Positions 1 through 8,410 of a stretch of DNA of 64,000 nt are shown one piece after another. The stretch spans positions 434,001 to 498,000 of the forward strand of contig CAVRGN010000003.1 in assembly GCA_963720725.1 (NCBI GenBank), in the 5' to 3' direction. Every line of letters begins with the position of its first letter. The stretch's first letter is position 1. Both the position numbers and the translations under genes were made by a program. The DNA comes from Benzoatithermus sp963720725 (GTDB lineage: Bacteria > Pseudomonadota > Alphaproteobacteria > Geminicoccales > Geminicoccaceae). The notes under the pieces are model-generated. The model was given only the letters and a program-made list of their open reading frames with translations. It was not told the DNA's origin and did not search any database.

Positions 1-833
1 GCAGCGCGACGGCGTCCTCGATCCGCCGCTGCTGCGCGCGGGCCAGGTACGTGGCGAGGCGGCGCCAGTCGTCTCCACTGCCGTCGGCGAGGTCGGCGCC
101 GATCATGCGCGCCAGCCGCCGGCCGCTGGCCGCCACGGTCTTGGGACCGCGGTCGGCCGTCTCGTGCTGGTCGAGCTCCTCGGGCAGCTGACCCAGCACG
201 CGGTGGACATCGGCCATGGTGGCGAACAGCTCGTTCATGAGCGCGACGCGGCGCCCCGCGAACGGAGCTTCGGCGGCGAGCACCATGACCGGGGTGCGGG
301 TCAGTCCCGTATAGACAAGCTCGCCGGTGATCAGGCGCTCCCGGTCGGTACCGCCTTCCGCCAGCGCGCCACCTCCGGCCAGGACGACGATGTCGGTCGT
401 GGTGCTGCCGATGTCGACGAACAGCCCGGCATCCATTCGCCGGGCGACCAGGGTGGCGGAAGCCCGCCAGTTGGCGGACGCGATCTCGCCGGCGAGGCGT
501 TCGGCGGCGGCGGGGGGCACGAAGCCGCGCCGGCCGGCCCAGATCTCGAGGGCAGCGTCGGGCCAGCAAGCGGTCAGCGTCGCCAGCAGGCGCTCCACCC
601 CGGAAGTTGCGGTCGGGGAACACGTCGACCAGTTCGCCGGTCATCGTGACGGCGACCCGATCCGTCCGCCCCGGCGATGCCGTCAGCTCTGCGAGCGCCT
701 GCTCGAGCTGGTCGAGACCCCGCCAGAGCGCGCATGGTACCTGGCGTGCGGCGACGACGAGGCCGTCCGGGGTCGCCTGTGCGACCTTCAAATGCGCACC
801 GCCGATGTCCAGTCCGGTGATCAATCCACCCAT
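1..833 (-). CDS. MfnF-like H4MPT-linked C1-transfer protein, frameshifted and cut by window edge
   Basis: Belongs to the hydantoinase/ASKHA-like family tied to tetrahydromethanopterin and methanofuran use (TIGR03123 type; archaeal MfnF builds the methanofuran core). Starts at ATG 833 with GGAAGG eight bases upstream. The N-terminus carries the LDIGGAHLKVA nucleotide-binding motif, followed by MTGELVDVFPDR. After that motif the reading frame breaks near 598-604. Dropping one base of the TTCCGGGG run restores GVERLLATL, then IWAGRRGFV and the phosphate motif FVDIGSTTTDIVVL, continuing without a stop to the window edge. It is divergent from the HisA-like gene at 888, a typical partner in H4MPT clusters. 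Either a sequencing error or a recent pseudogene. Family assignment good; substrate inferred. Confidence 0.75.
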   Translation of the reverse strand, partial: MGGLITGLDIGGAHLKVAQATPDGLVVAARQVPCALWRGLDQLEQALAELTASPGRTDRVAVTMTGELVDVFPDRNFRGGAPAGDADRLLARRCPRDLGRPARLRAPRRRRTPRRRDRVRQLAGFRHPGRPANGCRAVRRHRQHHDRHRRPGRRWRAGGRRYRPGAPDHRRACLYGTDPHPGHGARRRSSVRGAPRRAHERAVRHHGRCPPRAGSAARGARPARDGRPRSQDRGGQRPAAGAHDRRRPRRRQWRRLAPPRHVPGPRAAAADRGRRRA

Positions 834-887
834 CGCGCCCGCCTTCCGCTACGTGCTAGGGGTGATCGACCGCGGTGAGGACCCGCT

Positions 888-1622
888 ATGGCCTCGTTCG
901 AGCTCATTCCCGTCATCGACCTCATGGGTGGGCTGGTCGTGCACGCGCACGCCGGCGAGCGCGAGCGCTACCGTCCCCTGGAGCATTCCCTCGTGGCGGG
1001 CAGCGCCGATCCGGCCGCCGTGGTCGACGGACTGCTGGCGCTGCACCCGTTCCGCTCGCTCTACATCGCCGATCTCGACGCGATCCGGAAGCAGGGCGAC
1101 CACAAGGCGCTGATCTTCAGGCTGCGGCAGAGTTTCCCGGCGCTGCGCCTGTGGGTCGATGCCGGCTTCGCCGGTGAATGCGGCTGCCGGCGCTTTCTGG
1201 CCGCGGGTCTAGGCGATCTCGTCCTGGGCAGCGAAAGCCAGTCCGACCTGCGGCTGCTCGACCTGTTCGGCGATGACCCCCGGCTCGTGCTGTCGCTCGA
1301 TTTCCAAGGTGAGCGCCGCCTCGGCGCTCACGCGCTCTTCGCGGAACCCGAACGCTGGCCGGAGCGGGTGATCGCGATGACCCTGGCGCGCGTCGGCGGC
1401 GGCGGCGGTCCCGATCTGCAGCGGCTCCGCGAACTGCGCGCGGTGGCGCCTGACCGACGGCTGTACGCCGCCGGCGGCGTACGCGATCTCGGCGACCTGC
1501 TTGACCTGGCCAAGCTGGGCTGCACCGGAGCCCTGGTCGCCAGTGCTCTCCACGATGGCCGCCTCGACCGAACCGCCCTCGCCGAGGCGGCCGACCTGCC
1601 GGTCGAACGTGGGGCTCGATGA
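888..1622 (+). CDS. HisA/HisF-related TIM-barrel protein of H4MPT gene clusters
   Basis: A 244-residue TIM-barrel protein resembling HisA. It opens with FELIPVIDLMGGLVVHA (HisA has IPAIDLxxGxVVR), shows LYIADLDAI for strand 2, and ends with YAAGGVRDLGDLLDL and a GALVASALHDG phosphate loop. It lacks several histidine-biosynthesis residues and is far from any his gene. It fits the hisAF-related family (TIGR00734 type) found in archaea and bacteria that use methanopterin-linked C1 carriers. The divergent neighbour from the same functional context supports this. Reaction unknown. Start ATG 888 follows a GGTGAGGACCCGCT leader containing a usable GAGG. Confidence 0.8.
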   Translation: MASFELIPVIDLMGGLVVHAHAGERERYRPLEHSLVAGSADPAAVVDGLLALHPFRSLYIADLDAIRKQGDHKALIFRLRQSFPALRLWVDAGFAGECGCRRFLAAGLGDLVLGSESQSDLRLLDLFGDDPRLVLSLDFQGERRLGAHALFAEPERWPERVIAMTLARVGGGGGPDLQRLRELRAVAPDRRLYAAGGVRDLGDLLDLAKLGCTGALVASALHDGRLDRTALAEAADLPVERGAR

Positions 1623-1750
1623 GACCCCCCGATCCAGGTGCCGTTCAGGCCCGCGGCGGGGCGGCTTCCATTTGCGGGGCGCCGCGTTAACCAGCGGGCA
1701 AGGTCGGTGGCGCCAGAGTGCTTCGGTGCGACACAGGGGGACGATCCGAC

Positions 1751-4700
1751 GTGCACGCCGCCTTTGCCCTCGCCCTGGGCCTCTGGCTCGCTTTGACCGC
1801 ATCTTCACCTGCGGCGGAGGCCCCAATTGCGTGGAGCGCCGAGGTGGAGGAGCACCGCGGCCGACTGATCCTGGTCTGGCCGGTGGCGACGCATGCGGCG
1901 CTGACCCGGGACGCCGACATCGCACATCTGCGTGCCGATCGACCGCTGGCGACGCCGCCATTGTCAGCGACCTCGCCCCTGGCACCCTGGCTGTCGGGCA
2001 CCATCGCGGCTTCGGACGAACTGTTGCTGCGGCTACGTCCGGGAACCACGGCATCGCTGCTCCGTCCCCATCCGCGGCTGACCGTGATCGAGTTCCAGCG
2101 CGAGCCGGTACCGCGGGCGGCGCCACCACCGACACCGCCGCCGGCAGCCTTGACGCCCGGCACCCCCTCGTCGGCGGCCCTGATCGAGCCCGCGGCCGGC
2201 GCCGCATGGATCGTTCCGGTGCCTCGATCCCGGCCGGAACCGGAAATCGCACCGCCTCCCGCCGTCGCGGCGGGCGAACCGACGCCACCTGATCAGGTCG
2301 AGGCCGTGCAGGCGGAAGATGACGCCGACGCGGACCGGTCCGTCACGGTCACCGCCAAGGGCGGACCGGACGCGCTCGAGCTGCATTTTCGCTGGGGTGC
2401 TGCGGTTCCGGCGGCAATGTTCCAGCGCGGAAACGGGTTCTGGGCGGTGTTCCCCCACGCCGGCGCACGCGTGGCGGGCTGGCGGTCCCTTGCGCGGCCC
2501 GAGGTGACGCGATGGCTGGTGCCGTTGGCCACCGCTGCCGCGGGCGATGCGCGTCAGTTCCGCTTCGACGTCGTGCGGCCGATCCGGATCGAGCCTCGGC
2601 CGACACCGGACGGCTGGAGCGTGCGGGTGACCGCCGGCGACGCGACGGCGGTGGCAGGAGAGGGTTCGCCCTGGCATCGCGATCCCGAACATGGGCAGCT
2701 CGAGGTCGCGACCCAGGGTAAGGTGGCGCAGGTCCGGGACCCCTCTTCAGGCGAGCGCTTCGTTCTGCTGCTGGCGCCGGAGGTCGGCCTGCGCCAGCCC
2801 GAGGCGGCGCGGCTGGTGGATCTCGAGCTGCTGCCCTCGCTGCAGGGTCTGGTCTGGCGACCCCTGAGCGACGGGATGGCAGCCACGGTCGCGGCGGGGC
2901 GCTTGACCGTCACGCGACCCGGCGGGCTGAGACTGTCCGCTGGCGCGGTGGAACACCCGCCTGCCGACCCGGATCCGGTGGCGGATTCCGGCCGCGGGAC
3001 GCTCGACGCTGCGGTTGGCGCGGACAAGCCGGACGACGGTGGTCTGCAGGCGCCGGTGTCGCCAGTGCCGGCATCTCCGCCGCCGGACCGGACGGCGGCA
3101 CTGGGCCTCGAGGGCTTGTCCACGCTTGGCGCCAGCGGCCGGCAGGACGCCCGTGCCCGGCTGTTGGGCGAGCTGCGCGACCTTCCGGGAACGCGGCGCG
3201 CGGAGGCCCGTCTGGATCTCGCCCGGCTCTATCTCGCCGATGCCCTGGGACCCGAGGCCCGTACCGCACTCGAGCTGATCGACGATGGCGCGCTCGCTGC
3301 CCCTGCGGCAGCACCTGCGCGCCGAGCACGCCTTGCCTTGACCGGTGCGGCGGAGGCATTGACGGGACGCCAGGACCCGGCCCTGGCCAGCCTTCTCGAC
3401 CATACGCTCGACGAGGATGGGGAGATCGCCTTGTGGCGGGCCTATGCCGCGGCGCTGGCGGCGCGCTGGCGGCTGGCGACGCAGGAGTGGCGACGTTCGG
3501 GTGGGGTGCCGCCAGCCTATCCGGATCCGCTCCGGCGGCGGCTCGGCCTCGAGCTGGCGGCAGCGCTCCTGGACCATGGCGGCGCGGGCGAGGCCCGAGC
3601 GCTGCTGCACCAGCTGGCGGGGATCGGCCTGAGCGGGGGCGACGGCGCGCGGCTTCGGCTGCTGGAAGGCATCGCCCAGTCCCGCGAGGGCAGGCCCAGG
3701 GAGGCCGAAGCCGCATTCACGGCCGCGGCCGCCGGCGGCGACGGCGACGTCGCCACCCGAGCGCGCTTTCTCCTGATCTCGACCAAGGCTGACGAGAAGT
3801 CGCTGACGGCGGCAGCGGCGGCGACGGCCCTGGATGAGGAGCGGCGGCACTGGCGCGGCCATGCGTGGGAACCGCGGATGCTGCGGCGGCTGGCGGAGCT
3901 CCAGGCGGCTGCCGGCAGGTGGATCGAAGCCATCTCGACCGAGCGGGATGCGATCGCGCGCACCACCGATCCGGCGGAGGCGGCCGAGGCCGCCCTCGCG
4001 CTGCGCGGACAGCTGGCCAGCCTGCTCTCGAGCGACACGATCCCGCCCCTGGCGCGACTGGCGATCCACCGCGCGCACGGTGCGCTGCTCGACGCCGGCG
4101 CGGCCACCGCCGGGCTCAACGCCGCTCTGGGCGAGGTCGCGGTCAGGAACGGCCTCACCGAGACCGCGGCCGCACTTCTGGACGCCGCGCCGGCGCCTGC
4201 TGCCGATGCCGGAAATGTCGCGCTCGCCGGCGTCCTGACGGGCCGCGGCGACCTCGATGCGGCGCTTCGCCGCCTGGCGCAGGTTTCGCACCGCGAAGAC
4301 GTCGCGGGCCTGGACCGCGAGCTGCGAGCCCGCGCGGCGCTGGCGGCCGGGGATCCGATGGGGGCGGCCGCAACCCTGCACGATTCTGACCCCGCTTCCG
4401 GCAGCGCCGGGGCGCTGGAGCTCGAGATCGCGGCACGTCGGAGCGACTGGGAGGATCTGGCGCGGCTTGCCGGCGCCGATCTCGCGGCGGCGGCACCGGA
4501 TGCAAGCTTGGAAGGGTCGCGTGCAGAGGCCGCCATCTGGCTGGGTCTCGCCCAGACCCGGCTGGCGCGACATGGCGCGGCGGCGGCCGTGGCCAAGCGC
4601 TACGCCGCCGGGATCCAAGATCCGGAGCTGGCCGGCCTGATGCGGCTGGCGACCATGGCGGAGCCCGATGGCCGCGCCGACGGGACCTCAGCGGGGCGGT

Positions 4701-4807
4701 TCGCCGAAGCGATACGCCGTGAGCTCGTCGCACTTCCGTCTGCAGCGGCAGACGCAAGCGGCGACGCGCTCAGAACCGCATCCGCGCGCTCAGGCCCAAC
4801 AGGATGA
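1751..4807 (+). CDS. Large secreted tetratricopeptide-repeat protein, unknown function
   Basis: About 1018 residues from GTG 1751, chosen because GGGGGA lies 8-9 bases upstream and the result begins with a clean signal peptide (HAAFALALGLWLALTASSPAAEA). The first third has beta-rich, proline-rich linkers (two PPP tracts near residues 130 and 160). From about residue 430 it is alanine/leucine-rich helical repeat sequence with degenerate TPR-like units (LYLADALGPEARTALELI, RLRLLEGIAQSREGRPREA). Likely periplasmic or outer-membrane-associated scaffold. The 3' end overlaps the convergent FadL-like gene by 38 bases. Similar long TPR proteins occur in Rhodospirillales, sometimes beside flagellar genes; no flagellar gene is visible here. 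Confidence 0.6.
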   Translation: MHAAFALALGLWLALTASSPAAEAPIAWSAEVEEHRGRLILVWPVATHAALTRDADIAHLRADRPLATPPLSATSPLAPWLSGTIAASDELLLRLRPGTTASLLRPHPRLTVIEFQREPVPRAAPPPTPPPAALTPGTPSSAALIEPAAGAAWIVPVPRSRPEPEIAPPPAVAAGEPTPPDQVEAVQAEDDADADRSVTVTAKGGPDALELHFRWGAAVPAAMFQRGNGFWAVFPHAGARVAGWRSLARPEVTRWLVPLATAAAGDARQFRFDVVRPIRIEPRPTPDGWSVRVTAGDATAVAGEGSPWHRDPEHGQLEVATQGKVAQVRDPSSGERFVLLLAPEVGLRQPEAARLVDLELLPSLQGLVWRPLSDGMAATVAAGRLTVTRPGGLRLSAGAVEHPPADPDPVADSGRGTLDAAVGADKPDDGGLQAPVSPVPASPPPDRTAALGLEGLSTLGASGRQDARARLLGELRDLPGTRRAEARLDLARLYLADALGPEARTALELIDDGALAAPAAAPARRARLALTGAAEALTGRQDPALASLLDHTLDEDGEIALWRAYAAALAARWRLATQEWRRSGGVPPAYPDPLRRRLGLELAAALLDHGGAGEARALLHQLAGIGLSGGDGARLRLLEGIAQSREGRPREAEAAFTAAAAGGDGDVATRARFLLISTKADEKSLTAAAAATALDEERRHWRGHAWEPRMLRRLAELQAAAGRWIEAISTERDAIARTTDPAEAAEAALALRGQLASLLSSDTIPPLARLAIHRAHGALLDAGAATAGLNAALGEVAVRNGLTETAAALLDAAPAPAADAGNVALAGVLTGRGDLDAALRRLAQVSHREDVAGLDRELRARAALAAGDPMGAAATLHDSDPASGSAGALELEIAARRSDWEDLARLAGADLAAAAPDASLEGSRAEAAIWLGLAQTRLARHGAAAAVAKRYAAGIQDPELAGLMRLATMAEPDGRADGTSAGRFAEAIRRELVALPSAAADASGDALRTASARSGPTG

Positions 4808-6113
4808 TGTAGTTGTCGTAGTCGGCGTCGAGATTGCCGCGGGCAGCGCTGCCGGTATCGGTGGCCGAGAGGCGGACGTTGGTGTCGTCCACGTCGATGT
4901 AGGTGAACGAGGCGTCGAGATCGACCCAGTTCGCGGGCTGCCAGCCGGCGCCCAAGGACAGCCAACGCCGGTCGCCGTCGGGGATCCGCGGCGTCCGGAA
5001 CCTGTCCTTCACCGGGCTCTGGTCGTAGGCGATGCCGGCGCGAAGCGTGATCTCGTCCGTGGCGCGGAAGGTGGTGCCCAGGGCGAAGAACCAGGTGTCC
5101 TCCCACTCCTCCTCGGTGACGCTGTTGGGCTGATCCGGATTGTCGAACTTGATCGTCAACTGGTCGAACACGCTCCAATCGGTCCACTGCGCCTCGGCCA
5201 TCACCGCCACCCGCTCGGTCAGATCCTGATGGACGCCGAAGGACAGGCTGGCCGGGGTGGTCAGGCCGAGATTGGCATCGGTGTCGGTGAAGGCGCCCGA
5301 GACGCCGCGGATGATGTTGGCGATCCCGTCATCGTCGCCGGTGAAGTTGACGTCGCCGCGCAACGTGTGGTCGAGCTCGGAGCGGTAGGCGACACCGAGC
5401 CGGGTGCCGGCGAAGGGCTGCACGATCGCCCCGGCATTCCAGCCATAGGCCCAATCATCGCCGCGCAACCTTGCATAGCCGTCCTGGTTGCCCGGGGAGG
5501 AGCCGGGAATGCCGTTGGCGGCGCCGATGGTGCCGAAGTCGATGGCGTTGGTGAGCGTACCATCGGCATACTGCGCCTGGAAGCCGACGCCGAGGCTCAG
5601 CCACTCGGCCGGGCGCCAGCCCAGTGCCGGGTTGATGTTGACGGTCTGCAGTTCCGACTTCACGGCATGGTAACGCCCGACCCAATCGCGCGAGTAGCTG
5701 GTCTCCAGCCCGAACGGCACGTTGACGCCCAGGCCGACGCTGAGCCCCGCCGGTAGCGGCGCGGCGGCGTAGAAGGCCGGCACCACCGCATCCTCGCCGA
5801 TGTCGTCCTCGCTGTCGGCGCCGGTGATCGGCGTGTTCAACGCGGTGCTGCCGCTCGCGTTCTTCAGCTCGGATTTGGGCGAGATCAGCGTGGCGGTCGC
5901 CGTCACCGCGATCTGGTCGATCCAACCCAGCGCCGCGGGGTTGAAGAACATGTAGCTGACATCGTCGACGCCGGCGGTCGCTCCGGCAAAGGCGCTACCC
6001 TGGGCAGTGGGTGACTGTTCCCGCAACGCGTAACCTGCCGCCCGCGCCTGGCCCGCGGCCGCGAGCACCAGGGCGCCCGTCACGATGAACCAGCGGCTAG
6101 CGAGCCTCCGCAT
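4770..6113 (-). CDS. FadL/OmpP1-type outer-membrane transport protein
   Basis: A 447-residue beta-barrel protein of the FadL/TodX/OmpP1 family, which moves long-chain fatty acids and other hydrophobic compounds across the outer membrane. ATG 6113 is preferred because AAGGA precedes it and it yields a signal peptide (MRRLASRWFIVTGALVLAAA...ARA). The mature N-terminus, GYALREQSPTAQGSAFAGAT, is the family hatch signature, and MFFNPAALGW follows. The protein ends ARMRF with a C-terminal aromatic, as expected for BAM substrates. Convergent overlap with the upstream TPR gene. A second, broken FadL-like gene lies at 24.4 kb. Confidence 0.9.
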   Translation of the reverse strand: MRRLASRWFIVTGALVLAAAGQARAAGYALREQSPTAQGSAFAGATAGVDDVSYMFFNPAALGWIDQIAVTATATLISPKSELKNASGSTALNTPITGADSEDDIGEDAVVPAFYAAAPLPAGLSVGLGVNVPFGLETSYSRDWVGRYHAVKSELQTVNINPALGWRPAEWLSLGVGFQAQYADGTLTNAIDFGTIGAANGIPGSSPGNQDGYARLRGDDWAYGWNAGAIVQPFAGTRLGVAYRSELDHTLRGDVNFTGDDDGIANIIRGVSGAFTDTDANLGLTTPASLSFGVHQDLTERVAVMAEAQWTDWSVFDQLTIKFDNPDQPNSVTEEEWEDTWFFALGTTFRATDEITLRAGIAYDQSPVKDRFRTPRIPDGDRRWLSLGAGWQPANWVDLDASFTYIDVDDTNVRLSATDTGSAARGNLDADYDNYIILLGLSARMRF

Positions 6114-6304
6114 GGCTGCCTTATCCTTGTCGTTGCCACGGCGCGCACGGCGGGCGGATCCGGCTAAGGGCCGCCTCAAGCACTCGGGTATGCGCAGTGT
6201 GCCGCGATGCGGCGCGGACCGATAGGGTGATCAGCCCGATCGGCGTACGGGATCACCCGACGGTTGCATGCGCGCCATAGTACGAGCGGAGCCGGGAAGG
6301 CCGC

Positions 6305-8128
6305 TCAGGCGACCTCCTTCTGCCTCGCCATACGCTTGCGGTCGTTGGCGTCGAGGTGGCGCTTGCGGAGCCGGATGGCCTTGGGGGTGATCTCGACGAG
6401 CTCGTCCTCGGCGACATAGGCGATCGATCGCTCGAGGGTCATGCGCACGGGGGGCGTCAGCAGGAGATTGTCGTCCTTGCCCGCGGCACGGATGTTGGTG
6501 AGTTTCTTGGCCCGCAGCGGGTTGACGTCCAGATCGTTGCCGCGCGTGTGCTCGCCGATGATCATCCCGGTGTAGATCTTCTCCCCGGCACCGATGAACA
6601 GCGGCCCGCGGTCTTCGAGGCTGAACAGGGCGTAGGCGGTGGATTCGCCGAGTTCGGACGAGATCAGCACACCGGTGTGGCGCTGCTGGATGGCACCTCG
6701 GAAGGGCTCGTAGGCCGCGAACACGCGGTTGAGCACGCCCGTGCCGCGGGTGTCGGTGAGGAATTCGCCAAAGTAGCCGATCAACGCCCGCGACGGCGCG
6801 TGGAACACGATGCGCTGCTTACCGGCCCCGGCCGGTCGCATGTCCTTGAGCTCGGCGCGGCGCGCGGTCAGCTTCTCGACCACCACACCGGAATATTCCT
6901 CGTCGACGTCGACCACCACCTCCTCGATCGGCTCGAGCCGGTCGCCGGTCGCAGGGTCGGTCTGGAACAGGACGCGCGGACGGCCGACGCACAGCTCGAA
7001 ACCCTCGCGGCGCATGGTTTCGATCAGCACCGCCAGCTGCAGCTCGCCACGTCCGGCGACCTCGTAGGCGTCGCGCTCCTCGCTCAGGGTGACCCGGATC
7101 GCGACATTGCCCTCGGCTTCGCGCTGCAGCCGGTCCCATATCTGGCGCGAGGTCACCTTGGTGCCCTCCTGCCCGGCATAGGGCCCGTCATTGACCGAGA
7201 AGGTCATGGCGATGGTCGAGGGATCGATGGGTTGGGCCGGGATCGCCGATTCTACGGCGGGTTCGCACAAGGTGTCGGCGACGGTAGCCTTGGAAAGGCC
7301 GGCGATGGCGACGATGTCCCCGGCTTCCGCCTCGTCGACCGGCTGCCGGTCGAGACCACGGAACGCCAGGATCTTGGTGATGCGCCCCTGCTCGATCGTC
7401 TGGCCGTCGCGGGTCAGCGCCTTGACCGCCATGTTGGCGCGCACGCGGCCGGATTCGACGCGGCCAGTCAGCAGCCGGCCGAGGTATGGGTTGGCCTCCA
7501 GCGTTGTCGCCAGCATCCGGAACGGGCCGTCCTTGTCGGCTGCGGGCGGGGCGACATGCTGCACGATCAGGTCGAACAGCGGCGCCAGGTCCTGGCGCGG
7601 ATCGTCCAGCTCGCGCACCGCCCAGCCATGCTTGGCGCTGGCGTAGATGTGCGGAAAATCGAGCTGGTGCTCGTCGGCGTCGAGGGCGGCGAACAGGTCG
7701 AAGATCTCGTTGAGCACCTCGGTCGACCGCTGCTCGGGCTTGTCGACCTTGTTGATGACCGCGATCGGCCGCAGACCCTGCTTGAGCGCCTTGCCGAGGA
7801 CGAACTTGGTCTGCGGCATCGGCCCCTCGGCGGCATCGACCAGGAGCAGGCAGCTGTCGACCATGGAGAGGATACGCTCGACCTCGCCGCCGAAATCGGC
7901 ATGGCCGGGAGTGTCGACGATGTTGATCCGCACGCCCTGCCAGACGACCGAGGTGCATTTGGCCAGAATGGTGATCCCGCGCTCGCGCTCCAGATCGCTG
8001 CTGTCCATGGCACGCTCTTGAACCTGCTGGTTCTCCCGGAAGGTCCCCGACTGCTGCAGCAGTCGGTCGACCAGCGTGGTCTTGCCGTGGTCTACGTGCG
8101 CGATGATCGCGATGTTGCGCAATTCCAT
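6305..8128 (-). CDS. typA: Ribosome-associated translational GTPase TypA/BipA
   Basis: Full length at 607 residues. GTPase motifs are intact: G1 HVDHGKTT at residues 11-18, effector region RERGITI, G3 DTPGHADF, G4 NKVD. EF-G-like domains follow, then the BipA-specific C-terminus (GEKIYTGMIIGEHTRGNDLDV; AYVAEDELVEITP). Acts on the ribosome in stress adaptation and 50S assembly. Start ATG 8128 gives the canonical MELRNIAIIAHVDHGK beginning; the same frame remains open far upstream but nothing there is protein-like. Confidence 0.97.
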   Translation of the reverse strand: MELRNIAIIAHVDHGKTTLVDRLLQQSGTFRENQQVQERAMDSSDLERERGITILAKCTSVVWQGVRINIVDTPGHADFGGEVERILSMVDSCLLLVDAAEGPMPQTKFVLGKALKQGLRPIAVINKVDKPEQRSTEVLNEIFDLFAALDADEHQLDFPHIYASAKHGWAVRELDDPRQDLAPLFDLIVQHVAPPAADKDGPFRMLATTLEANPYLGRLLTGRVESGRVRANMAVKALTRDGQTIEQGRITKILAFRGLDRQPVDEAEAGDIVAIAGLSKATVADTLCEPAVESAIPAQPIDPSTIAMTFSVNDGPYAGQEGTKVTSRQIWDRLQREAEGNVAIRVTLSEERDAYEVAGRGELQLAVLIETMRREGFELCVGRPRVLFQTDPATGDRLEPIEEVVVDVDEEYSGVVVEKLTARRAELKDMRPAGAGKQRIVFHAPSRALIGYFGEFLTDTRGTGVLNRVFAAYEPFRGAIQQRHTGVLISSELGESTAYALFSLEDRGPLFIGAGEKIYTGMIIGEHTRGNDLDVNPLRAKKLTNIRAAGKDDNLLLTPPVRMTLERSIAYVAEDELVEITPKAIRLRKRHLDANDRKRMARQKEVA

Positions 8129-8410
8129 GGGCGTTGCTCTGGCGGGAGTTCGGGGCGCGGGCGGTAATACGCGCCGGCACATGGACGGACGCGACGCTGA
8201 TATAGCGATCCGGCCGCCACAAACCAAGTCGCGCAATGCCGCGCCGCTCGCCGCCGCGGCCTCCGCCGCCCGGGTGCTGCCGCGAATATTCTCGGCTCGA
8301 GCGAGCTTAGTGCAGCCGCGCATCCGGCACCGGCGCAAGGTTTGACGCTCCCGGCGCGAGTGCGTACAAGCCGCGCGGGTGCGGCGGAGCGCCAGCGGAG
8401 ACCAGAAACG
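8129..8410. other. Divergent intergenic region, no gene recognised
   Basis: About 280 bases between typA (minus) and the glycosyltransferase gene (plus). It should contain both promoters. A TATATC-like element around 8200 on the minus strand could be a -10 box for typA, but I cannot pair it with a convincing -35. I see no RNA gene or repeat. Confidence 0.3.

Noticed and set aside
2747..4618. Long minus-strand open frames inside the TPR gene
   Set aside because: Composition is typical of high-GC antisense frames (Arg/Gln/Gly-rich), with no recognisable family motif, while the plus strand gives a signal peptide and repeats.
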